From an uncultured Bacilli bacterium (GTDB lineage: Bacteria; Bacillota_I; Bacilli_A; RF39; UBA660), in contig CANQDN010000088.1 in the NCBI GenBank assembly GCA_947593275.1, positions 1 to 5,290 on the forward strand: DNA of 5,290 nt, given 5' to 3'. The stretch's first letter is position 1, and every line of letters starts with the position of its first letter. Shown in pieces: positions 1 through 4,212 of the stretch. A program made the translations under genes and the position numbers. Below the pieces are notes generated by a model. The model ran no database searches and was not told where the DNA came from. It worked only from the letters and a program-made list of their open reading frames with translations.

Positions 1-732
1 GGTTATCCAACTATCGCGGTTATAGATGCAGTACTTACGATTGCTAATTCGAATTTTGAGGAATGGAGAACTAATAATCCTGATAAACCATTTTATGAGT
101 TTCCTTTTAGTCCTAAAAAGATGAGTCCTAGTGGAGCATTATTTGATTTAGATAAGTTAGATAATATTAGTAAAAATTATATTTCTAAAATGAGTGCCGA
201 AGATTTATATCACGAATATGAAACTTGGGCTAAAAAATATGATGAAAAGATATATGATTTAATTAGTAAATATAAAGAGGAAACAATTAAATTTTTAAAT
301 ATTGAAAGAGAAGTAAAGAAACCACGGAAGGATTATGAGAATTATTCGGGAATATTTAATAAGTCATGGTATATGTATGATGAAGCTTGGGATAAAGAAT
401 TAGTATATCATTTTGGCAAAATTAATGATAAGAAAGAAATCATAGAAATCATGGAAGAATATTTAAATAATTATTATGATGAAAAAGATAGTCAAGATGA
501 ATGGTTTAATAAAATTAAAGAGTTATGTAAAAAATTGGGTTATGCCAGTGATATGAAAGATTATAAAGAACATCCAGAGGATTATAAAGGGAGTGTTGCA
601 GATTTTACGACTGTTATGAGAGTAGTTTTAACAACACTTGATATGACACCAAATCTTTATGATATTATGCAAATATTGGGGAAAAATAGAATGTTAAAAA
701 GATTAGAAATATTTAAAGAAAGCTATAAATAG
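1..732 (+). CDS. gltX: Glutamyl-tRNA synthetase, C-terminal part (5' end outside window)
   Basis: The reading frame is open from the first base to the TAG at 730-732, giving 243 residues, so the ATG at 121 is internal and not the start. The protein charges tRNA-Glu (or also tRNA-Gln in non-discriminating forms) in the cytoplasm. The fragment matches the clostridial-type enzyme as I know it: GYPTIAVIDAVLTIANSNFEEW at residues 1-22, GALFDLDKL at 45-53, KKPRKD at about 106-111, and the anticodon-binding C-terminal domain at about 175-240 with the family-like run GSVADFTTVMRVVLT followed by MTPNLYDIMQILG. The catalytic Rossmann domain and the KMSKS-type loop would lie just upstream, outside the window. 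The gene ends in its own terminator. A tRNA-Glu gene, its likely substrate, lies 2.7 kb away on the other strand. Identity is confident; whether it is discriminating cannot be judged from this part. Confidence 0.9.
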   Translation, partial: GYPTIAVIDAVLTIANSNFEEWRTNNPDKPFYEFPFSPKKMSPSGALFDLDKLDNISKNYISKMSAEDLYHEYETWAKKYDEKIYDLISKYKEETIKFLNIEREVKKPRKDYENYSGIFNKSWYMYDEAWDKELVYHFGKINDKKEIIEIMEEYLNNYYDEKDSQDEWFNKIKELCKKLGYASDMKDYKEHPEDYKGSVADFTTVMRVVLTTLDMTPNLYDIMQILGKNRMLKRLEIFKESYK

Positions 733-743
733 GCTTTCTTTTT
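715..743 (+). terminator. Intrinsic terminator of gltX, overlapping the stop codon
   Basis: AAAGAAAGC (715-723) pairs perfectly with GCTTTCTTT (733-741), giving a 9-bp stem. The 9-base loop contains the TAG stop, and the T-run continues to 743. The stem is AT-rich, so it may leak. It lies 40 bases before the next gene. Confidence 0.7.
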
Positions 744-771
744 ATAATTTTAGATGTTAGAATAGTTAAAT

Positions 772-776
772 GGTGA
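772..776 (+). promoter_or_regulatory. Ribosome binding site fixing the GTG start at 783
   Basis: GGTGA at 772-776 matches the 3' part of the AAGGAGGTGA consensus and sits 6 bases before GTG 783. The nearby ATG at 770 is in another frame and stops after seven codons. A possible -10 (TAGAAT, 758-763) lies just upstream, but no convincing -35 is visible 17 bases before it. Confidence 0.45.
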
Positions 777-782
777 AAAAAA

Positions 783-1694
783 GTGAAGCTTGAAGAACAA
801 TTGAAGACATTAATATTAACAACTTTAAAAGAGAATAGAAAAATAAATTCTTATTTACCGGTATATGCTTTTACAAATGAAAATATTGCAGGAGTTTTAG
901 AGCAGATTAAAATTAAGCCGGATAATCAAGTTTTGACGATTTGTAGTAGTGGGGATCATTTATTTAATTTGGCTTTAAATGGTGCTTTAAATGTTCATTT
1001 AGTGGACACTAATCCTTTAGCGTTCTATTATGCTTTGGGGCTTAAAAAAGCAATGTTTAAAGTAGCTAATTATGAAGAATATTTTGAGTTAATTTATTAT
1101 TTATTTAAAGATAGTAATTATGATTTACAAAAGGAATGGAAGATATGGGATTTACTTATTAGAAATATGGATCAAGAATTTCAGGCTTTTTTTAGGAATA
1201 TTAGTGATTATTATTTTAGAATGCAAGAGGTATATAAAAGAAAGATTAGTCTTATTAGAATAATAACTCAGGATTATTATTATAAGTTAGAAGAAATAAG
1301 AGAGTATAACAAGTATTTACAAAGTGAGGTCTATTATAATAGAGTAGTTAATTATATAGATGATATGCATATTTTATTTAAAAATAGAGATATATATCAA
1401 GCTTATGAAGATAGTTATGATTTAATAATATGTTCTAATGCATTAGAATATCATCCGGTTCGAGATAGAGATGGTTTAATGAAGCTTTATAGGCCTTTAA
1501 GAAAAGCTTTAAAACCTAAAGGGTTAATACTAGCAACATATATTTATCAGTTTTGGGATAAGAAAAAAGATGCTTATGATATGCATCCGATTGGGGGTAC
1601 AGATCTTACAGATAGAGAATTATTAAGAGAAGAATTAATTTGGGTAGATAATACTAAACAGGGGAAAGATGCAGTTTTAGTTTTAAGAAAATAA
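783..1694 (+). CDS. SAM-binding protein resembling DUF3419/BtaA (class I methyltransferase-like fold)
   Basis: This 303-residue protein has the marks of a class I S-adenosylmethionine-binding fold. There is a glycine-containing first loop, VLTICSSGDHLFNLAL (50-65), an acidic second-strand end, VDTNP (74-78), a fourth-strand segment, YDLIICSNALEYHP (212-225), and a post-domain stretch, KPKGLILATY (244-253). The run LTICSSG followed by VDTNPLA and a Lys-rich helix resembles DUF3419 proteins. In BtaA these transfer the 3-amino-3-carboxypropyl group of SAM to diacylglycerol; related Firmicutes proteins are uncharacterised. The middle (about 95-205) is rich in Tyr, Phe and charged residues, probably a helical insertion or lid. 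No signal peptide or membrane segment is seen, so it should be cytoplasmic. The start is GTG, chosen because of the GGTGA 6 bases upstream. It follows gltX by 50 bases but is separated from it by a terminator. An ordinary methyltransferase is the main alternative; the substrate is unknown. Confidence 0.6.
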   Translation: MKLEEQLKTLILTTLKENRKINSYLPVYAFTNENIAGVLEQIKIKPDNQVLTICSSGDHLFNLALNGALNVHLVDTNPLAFYYALGLKKAMFKVANYEEYFELIYYLFKDSNYDLQKEWKIWDLLIRNMDQEFQAFFRNISDYYFRMQEVYKRKISLIRIITQDYYYKLEEIREYNKYLQSEVYYNRVVNYIDDMHILFKNRDIYQAYEDSYDLIICSNALEYHPVRDRDGLMKLYRPLRKALKPKGLILATYIYQFWDKKKDAYDMHPIGGTDLTDRELLREELIWVDNTKQGKDAVLVLRK

Positions 1695-1712
1695 AAAACC
1701 CTTAAAGGGTTT
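1693..1712 (-). terminator. T-tailed hairpin on the minus strand, similar to the tRNA-Glu terminator
   Basis: AAACCC (1696-1701) and GGGTTT (1707-1712) form a 6-bp stem with a 5-base loop. The run of A at 1693-1698 gives the U-tail on the minus strand, while the plus strand has no T-run after the stem. On the minus strand it is preceded by TCACCATTTAG and TTATAAA, as is the tRNA-Glu terminator at 3447-3468, so it may be a copied tRNA-end terminator. It would also back up the bidirectional terminator at 1741-1776. Confidence 0.55.
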
Positions 1713-1718
1713 ATAAAC

Positions 1719-1735
1719 TAAATGGTGATAAAGTT
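1719..1735 (+). repeat. Short direct repeat, left copy (TAAATGGTGATAAAGTT)
   Basis: This 17-base sequence recurs with one base deleted at 3623-3638. The core TAAATGGTG is also the complement of the tRNA-Glu 3' end plus downstream bases (around 3484-3489, one extra A). The two outer copies bracket the minus-strand block with the DUF4352 gene, RNA element, toxin gene and tRNA. At this length and base composition a chance match cannot be excluded. Confidence 0.35.
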
Positions 1736-1740
1736 CGCTA

Positions 1741-1776
1741 AAAAAATTGACTCAATTATTATTGACTCAATTTTTT
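1741..1776. terminator. Bidirectional terminator between convergent genes
   Basis: AAAAAATTGA (1741-1750) pairs with TCAATTTTTT (1767-1776). After one C-C mismatch (1751/1766), TCAAT (1752-1756) pairs with ATTGA (1761-1765) around the loop TATT. The stem carries A-runs on its left and T-runs on its right, so it can end transcription from either side: the plus-strand SAM-binding gene (stop 1694) and the minus-strand DUF4352 gene (stop 1816). The hairpin is built from two direct copies of ATTGACTCAATT, each a near-palindrome. Confidence 0.8.
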
Positions 1777-1815
1777 ATAATTTGGTTTAACATCATTGAC
1801 ATTTTTACATGTTTT

Positions 1816-2385
1816 TTAATTATCTAAAGTGAATTGAATTGAATAGTTGTCGTCTATAATTGTGTCATAATATCTTAATTTTAAGTTGTTATCACCAATT
1901 TTTTGTTCCCAAACTAATACACCTTCAATTTTTCCACCAGCATTTAAATCACCACTATTTAATGCAATATCATCATCTAAAGTTATTGAGCCCCATTTAT
2001 CCTCAACGCCATCTGAGTTAACCATAGCCCAATCTAAGGCATTATAAGATATTTTTTCATCGGATTTATTTTCAATTTTTATAGTTACTTTTACATATTC
2101 GTAGCCATCTTTAGGTTTAAAATATTCATTAGTACCTTGTGTTTTTTCAACTTTAACAATTGAATACTCAACATCTTTATAAGTAGCAACTTCGTTTTGT
2201 TTAAAATCCTTTTTTCTTTGTTTTTCCTCTTTAGAAGATATAATACCGCCAACTATAGCAAGAACAATTATTCCTAATATTACATATAGAAAAATAGGTT
2301 TTTTAAGTTTTTTACCACAATTAGGGCAAGTTTTAGCAGATTTACTAACTTCTTTTTTGCAATCTGGACATATTTTCATTTTCAA
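1816..2385 (-). CDS. Zinc-ribbon, single-pass membrane protein with DUF4352-like extracellular domain
   Basis: This 189-residue protein has three parts. Residues 6-23 are a zinc ribbon with two CPxC knuckles, CPDC (6-9) and CPNC (20-23), followed by a Lys-rich stretch. Residues 31-50 form one hydrophobic membrane segment, FLYVILGIIVLAIVGGII. The rest, about 60-189, is a beta-rich domain whose pattern (VEYSIVKVEKTQG, YEYVKVTIKIENKSDE, YDTIIDDNYSIQF) fits DUF4352. The Cys-rich end should be cytoplasmic and the C-terminal domain outside. The role of such proteins is unknown to me. The start is taken as TTG at 2385 because the AAAGGAG site is 8 bases upstream; an ATG two codons later would be 14 bases away. 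No clear promoter is visible directly upstream, so expression may depend on read-through from the RNA element at 2443-2548. It converges on the plus-strand gene ending at 1694. Confidence 0.75.
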   Translation of the reverse strand: MKMKICPDCKKEVSKSAKTCPNCGKKLKKPIFLYVILGIIVLAIVGGIISSKEEKQRKKDFKQNEVATYKDVEYSIVKVEKTQGTNEYFKPKDGYEYVKVTIKIENKSDEKISYNALDWAMVNSDGVEDKWGSITLDDDIALNSGDLNAGGKIEGVLVWEQKIGDNNLKLRYYDTIIDDNYSIQFTLDN

Positions 2386-2393
2386 ACTTCACA

Positions 2394-2400
2394 CTCCTTT
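2394..2400 (-). promoter_or_regulatory. Ribosome binding site selecting the TTG start of the DUF4352 gene
   Basis: On the minus strand the bases read AAAGGAG, a near-consensus site. Its spacing is 8 bases to TTG (2385) and 14 to the next in-frame ATG (2379), which favours TTG. Confidence 0.6.
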
Positions 2401-2420
2401 CTTGTAAAAATTTATTAAAA

Positions 2421-2434
2421 CACATATAAATGTG
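2421..2434. repeat. Small inverted repeat upstream of the DUF4352 gene
   Basis: CACAT (2421-2425) and ATGTG (2430-2434) form a perfect 5-base inverted repeat around ATAA. It lies between the RNA-element terminator and the ribosome binding site of the DUF4352 gene, where an operator could sit. It is short and may be chance. Confidence 0.25.
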
Positions 2435-2442
2435 ATTTAATC

Positions 2443-2468
2443 AAAAAAAGATACCAAATATGGTATCT
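2443..2468 (-). terminator. Strong intrinsic terminator closing the RNA element
   Basis: On the minus strand AGATACCA (2468-2461) pairs with TGGTATCT (2456-2449) around the loop TATT, followed by seven T (2449-2443; the first is also the last base of the stem). The 8-bp perfect stem with a U-tract is a standard Rho-independent terminator. It stands 58 bases before the DUF4352 start, so it either ends a free-standing RNA or attenuates that gene. Confidence 0.85.
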
Positions 2469-2548
2469 AGGTGCCCGTGAAGGGCTAATTACAGTTTCAA
2501 AAGAAACTGGGGTGTCCGTTAAAGGACAAAATAATCAAATAATTGATT
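2443..2548 (-). ncRNA. Unrecognised structured RNA: small regulatory RNA or riboswitch-like leader
   Basis: Starting about 7 bases after the promoter -10 and ending at the U-tract, this gives an RNA of about 106 bases with no ATG or GTG. It is more GC-rich than its surroundings and folds by eye into a chain of hairpins. In RNA order these are TAATCAA/TTGATTA (2549-2532; the outermost pair may precede the first transcribed base), TGTCC/GGACA (2528-2513, loop TTTAAC), CAGTTTC/GAAACTG (2509-2492, loop TTTT), GCCC/GGGC (2485-2473, loop TTCAC) and the terminator. The second and fourth hairpins are alike and each is followed by ACC, then by a longer hairpin, so the core looks like a tandem two-unit repeat. 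I compared it from memory with common riboswitches, T-boxes, 6S, SRP and tmRNA and found no match. It lies between the PemK toxin gene and the DUF4352 gene on the same strand. Structure is seen in the sequence; function is not. Confidence 0.65.
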
Positions 2549-2568
2549 AATATACTTATACCATATTT
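2456..2568 (-). repeat. 11-base inverted repeat enclosing the RNA element
   Basis: AAATATGGTAT (2456-2466) is the exact reverse complement of ATACCATATTT (2558-2568). The arms enclose about 91 bases holding the hairpins. One arm overlaps the terminator stem, the other the spacer and -10 of the promoter. In a transcript from further upstream, such as read-through from the toxin gene, pairing of the arms would disrupt the terminator. In a transcript from the adjacent promoter the right arm would be absent. Confidence 0.6.
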
Positions 2569-2583
2569 TCGTGTAAAAATCAA
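2555..2583 (-). promoter_or_regulatory. Sigma-A-type promoter of the RNA element
   Basis: On the minus strand TTGATT (2583-2578, 4 of 6 matches) is followed by exactly 17 bases and TATAAG (2560-2555, 5 of 6 matches). The predicted start is an A near 2548, at the base of the first hairpin. It lies 21 bases after the toxin stop codon. Confidence 0.65.
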
Positions 2584-2603
2584 TAATTTACTACATGGAT
2601 TTA

Positions 2604-3128
2604 TTAAATTATTGTAATATTTGTATAATTTTCAACAATTTTTTTGTCAATTTTATCTAAAATATTGTTACTGCATATATAATTTTTTTTATCTTGAAAT
2701 ATTCTTGTTTTACTAATAGTGCGTATTTGTGTAAGATTAACATAGCAAGTTAAATTATATTTTTTTGAATTTGGATATATTTTATGAAGTAATTTTCCAA
2801 TATTTACACGATTTTTTCCATATTTAGAAGTTATTGGCAATATAGTTATGCTATCGCAATAAATACTATCATTTTTATTAAGTACAATAGCAAAGTGGGT
2901 ATAGCAAATTTCTGAACCAATGTTTATACCAAAATCTACTTTTATTACTTGACCACGAGTTAATTTTTTGAATGTTTTTCCGCTATGAATTAACTCATTT
3001 TGAAATATGTTACTTTCTTTTTCTAACCACTCATCTAGTTTATTAAACTTTGGATCACCACTTATATGCACTTTCTTAAAATTATTACAGGCTATATCAA
3101 TTTTATTAATCTTAGTGCTAACACTCAA
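2604..3128 (-). CDS. PemK/MazF-family toxin-like protein, no antitoxin gene beside it
   Basis: This is about 174 residues from a TTG start. The family is recognised from RGQVIKVDFGINIGSE (58-73), HFAIVL (78-83), ILPITS (96-101) and a C-terminal run YVNLTQIRTISKTRI (129-143). Together these resemble the larger PemK/MazF proteins of Firmicutes. MazF-type proteins are sequence-specific endoribonucleases that cut mRNA. An N-terminal extension of about 55 residues, including LDEWLEKESNIFQNE (31-45), precedes the core and is common in this larger subgroup. No signal peptide or membrane segment is seen. The frame runs back to a GTG at 3137, but that codon lies inside the G-rich ribosome binding site, so TTG 3128, 6 bases after AGGGGGTG, is the better start. 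No antitoxin reading frame lies next to it; downstream on the same strand is the RNA element. Solitary members exist, so activity as a toxin is not assured. Confidence 0.75.
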   Translation of the reverse strand: MSVSTKINKIDIACNNFKKVHISGDPKFNKLDEWLEKESNIFQNELIHSGKTFKKLTRGQVIKVDFGINIGSEICYTHFAIVLNKNDSIYCDSITILPITSKYGKNRVNIGKLLHKIYPNSKKYNLTCYVNLTQIRTISKTRIFQDKKNYICSNNILDKIDKKIVENYTNITII

Positions 3129-3134
3129 TTTAAC

Positions 3135-3142
3135 CACCCCCT
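3135..3142 (-). promoter_or_regulatory. Unusually G-rich ribosome binding site of the PemK-like gene
   Basis: The minus strand reads AGGGGGTG, one base different from the consensus AGGAGGTG (a G-U wobble against 16S rRNA). It is 6 bases from TTG 3128 and overlaps the upstream GTG, which argues against initiation at 3137. Confidence 0.6.
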
Positions 3143-3446
3143 AACTATTATTATTTCATTTATCACTATCTTTTTTATATATTTATAAGAATTACTGTAA
3201 TCTAAAATTTAAAATGTTTTATTTTAGTGCTCTTTTTATAAAATAATAATACCATAAAAAATACTAAAAATAAATGTTTTTTTGTTTTAGTTATTATAGT
3301 TTTTATTTTATTGTTAGTTTCTCAAAATAAATGGTTTTATTAGCTATTGCAAAACTATTTGTTGCAATTCATTTTTATGTTGTAAAAATTACCCCGAAAT
3401 GGTAAAAATGAGAGTAAAAATCAATAATCAGAGTAAAAAATACTAT
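3143..3446. other. AT-rich intergenic gap between PemK-like gene and tRNA terminator
   Basis: I see no convincing gene in these 304 bases. There is a minus-strand TATAAT at 3298-3293 without a well-placed -35, and a weak minus-strand TTGCAA, 17 bases, TATTTT arrangement that reuses one arm of the 3346-3368 inverted repeat. Either could drive the PemK-like gene with a long leader. Two similar strings, AAATGTTTTATTTTAG (3212-3227) and AAATGTTTTTTTGTTTTAG (3272-3290), may be low-complexity coincidence or remnants of a duplication. AGAGTAAAAA occurs twice (3411-3420, 3430-3439). Confidence 0.4.
3346..3368. repeat. Inverted repeat in the gap upstream of the PemK-like gene
   Basis: ATTGCAA (3346-3352) and TTGCAAT (3362-3368) are exact reverse complements around a 9-base centre, giving two TTGCAA half-sites 16 bases apart. 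It could be an operator for the toxin-like gene, but it lies over 200 bases from its start and no T-run follows. Confidence 0.3.
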
Positions 3447-3468
3447 AAAAAAACCCTTATTTTAAGGG
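3447..3468 (-). terminator. Intrinsic terminator of tRNA-Glu
   Basis: On the minus strand CCCTTA (3468-3463) pairs with TAAGGG (3459-3454) around a 3-base loop, followed by seven T (3453-3447). It begins 17 bases after the tRNA CCA end and isolates the tRNA from the genes downstream. Confidence 0.8.
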
Positions 3469-3484
3469 AATTTATAATCTAAAA

Positions 3485-3560
3485 TGGTGACTCGTATGGG
3501 ATTTGAACCCATGAATGTTGCCTTGAGAGGGCAATGTGTTAACCATTTCACCAACGAGCC
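3485..3560 (-). tRNA. tRNA-Glu, anticodon CUC, CCA encoded
   Basis: This 76-base gene folds into a complete cloverleaf. The acceptor GGCTCGT pairs with ACGAGTC, with one G-T pair. The D-arm starts GTG and pairs with CAC, and its loop carries GG. The anticodon stem TTGCC/GGCAA is perfect, with loop CTCTCAA giving anticodon CTC. The variable loop is CATTC. The T-arm ATGGG/CCCAT holds TTCAAAT. Discriminator A and an encoded CCA complete it. The body resembles Bacillus-type tRNA-Glu. It reads GAG codons; AT-rich bacteria often rely on the UUC isoacceptor alone for both Glu codons. It has its own promoter and terminator and is divergent from the Nudix operon. Confidence 0.93.
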
Positions 3561-3568
3561 ATGAGTTA

Positions 3569-3597
3569 ATTATAGCAAGTAAATAAATTAAATGCAA
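3569..3597 (-). promoter_or_regulatory. Promoter of tRNA-Glu
   Basis: On the minus strand TTGCAT (3597-3592), a 17-base spacer and a perfect TATAAT (3574-3569) are seen, with an extended -10 TGC just before it. The start would fall near 3562, only a few bases ahead of the mature tRNA 5' end at 3560. Confidence 0.7.
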
Positions 3598-3622
3598 TTA
3601 TTATTTGTGTTTTTCTTTAAAA

Positions 3623-3638
3623 TAAATGGTGTAAAGTT
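3623..3638 (+). repeat. Short direct repeat, right copy (TAAATGGTGTAAAGTT)
   Basis: It matches 1719-1735 except for one missing base. It lies in the divergent region between the tRNA promoter and the Nudix gene, at the right edge of the minus-strand block. Confidence 0.35.
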
Positions 3639-3678
3639 AATGTTTTGTGCTAGCATATTTTTAAAATATAAGTTAAGA

Positions 3679-3684
3679 TATAAT
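3679..3684 (+). promoter_or_regulatory. -10 element (TATAAT) of the Nudix operon, set for a leaderless mRNA
   Basis: A perfect TATAAT ends 9 bases before the ATG at 3694, so transcription should begin within about three bases of the start codon. No -35 of quality is visible 17 bases upstream (TATTTT). A second possible -10, TATAAG at 3667-3672, has a poor TTGTGC (3645-3650) 16 bases before it and would give a leader of about 15 bases. Confidence 0.5.
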
Positions 3685-3693
3685 TGATGTGGT

Positions 3694-4212
3694 ATGAAAG
3701 TTAAAATATATAATGAAACAAAATTAAAAGAAGATGAAATAGATGATTATGTAGTGCGTGTTAAAGCTTTAATACTTAATAGTAAAAAAGAAATAATGCT
3801 TGCGAAAAGTTATGGAACAGTGCAGTTTCCAGGGGGACATAAAGAAAATGATGAAGATTTAAGAGAGACTTTAATAAGAGAAGTAAAAGAAGAAACAGGA
3901 ATTCTAATAAATATCGATTGTAGTCCTTTTTTTGGAATTAAGTATTATTTAAGAGATTATCCAGTTTTAGGACATAATAGAAGTATTGAAATATATTATT
4001 ATTTAATAGAAGATGATTTAGAGTTTGATATTAGTAAAACTAATTTAGATGATGTAGAAAGAGATGGGGATTTTAAATTATTTTATTATCCTTTAAAGAA
4101 AGTTAAGAAATTATTAAAGAAAACAGAAAAAGAAAATAAAATAAATAAAGTAATATATAAAGAGATGGTTTTAGCTTTAAAAGAAGCAAAGAGAGAAGGA
4201 ATGAAGAAATGA
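3694..4212 (+). CDS. Nudix hydrolase
   Basis: This 172-residue protein contains a complete Nudix box, GX5EX7REUXEEXGU, at residues 48-70: GGHKENDEDLR, then REVKEETGI (62-70). The Glu residues of REVKEE bind the divalent metals used to hydrolyse a nucleoside diphosphate linked to another group. The Nudix fold covers about 20-150; the C-terminal tail (about 135-172) is Lys/Glu-rich and probably helical. The substrate cannot be read from the sequence; nucleotide sugars or damaged nucleotides are possible. The start is ATG 3694, since an in-frame TGA lies at 3685-3687 and the next Met (35) is inside the domain. No ribosome binding site precedes it, which with the TATAAT at 3679 suggests a leaderless mRNA. 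Its stop overlaps the start of the glycosyltransferase gene. Confidence 0.88.
   Translation: MKVKIYNETKLKEDEIDDYVVRVKALILNSKKEIMLAKSYGTVQFPGGHKENDEDLRETLIREVKEETGILINIDCSPFFGIKYYLRDYPVLGHNRSIEIYYYLIEDDLEFDISKTNLDDVERDGDFKLFYYPLKKVKKLLKKTEKENKINKVIYKEMVLALKEAKREGMKK

Noticed and set aside
121..732. ATG at 121 as the gltX start
   Set aside because: The frame is open to base 1 and the upstream 40 residues fit the synthetase family, so the ATG is internal.
769..776. Additional copy of AAATGGTG before the gene at 783 as part of the flanking repeat set
   Set aside because: Only eight bases match and they are explained by the ribosome binding site GGTGA in AT-rich surroundings.
1796..1824. Plus-strand TTGACA at 1796-1801 as a -35
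   Set aside because: Seventeen or eighteen bases downstream there is only ATTATC/TTATCT, and transcription would run antisense into the DUF4352 gene; not a credible promoter.
2441..2600. CRISPR array or type III (ToxI-like) antitoxin repeats
   Set aside because: There are only two imperfect units with hairpins inside, no regular identical repeats, and the toxin is not of the ToxN sequence type. The type III analogy is kept only as a loose comparison.
2573..3428. 15-base exact repeat GTAAAAATCAATAAT at 2573-2587 and 3414-3428 flanking the PemK-like gene
   Set aside because: A match this long is plausible by chance in sequence this AT-rich; the second copy lacks a -10, so it is not a duplicated promoter. 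No sign of a mobile element.
3399..3482. 27-codon plus-strand reading frame in the intergenic gap
   Set aside because: It has no ribosome binding site, reads through the tRNA terminator, and has low-complexity Lys-rich composition; likely chance.
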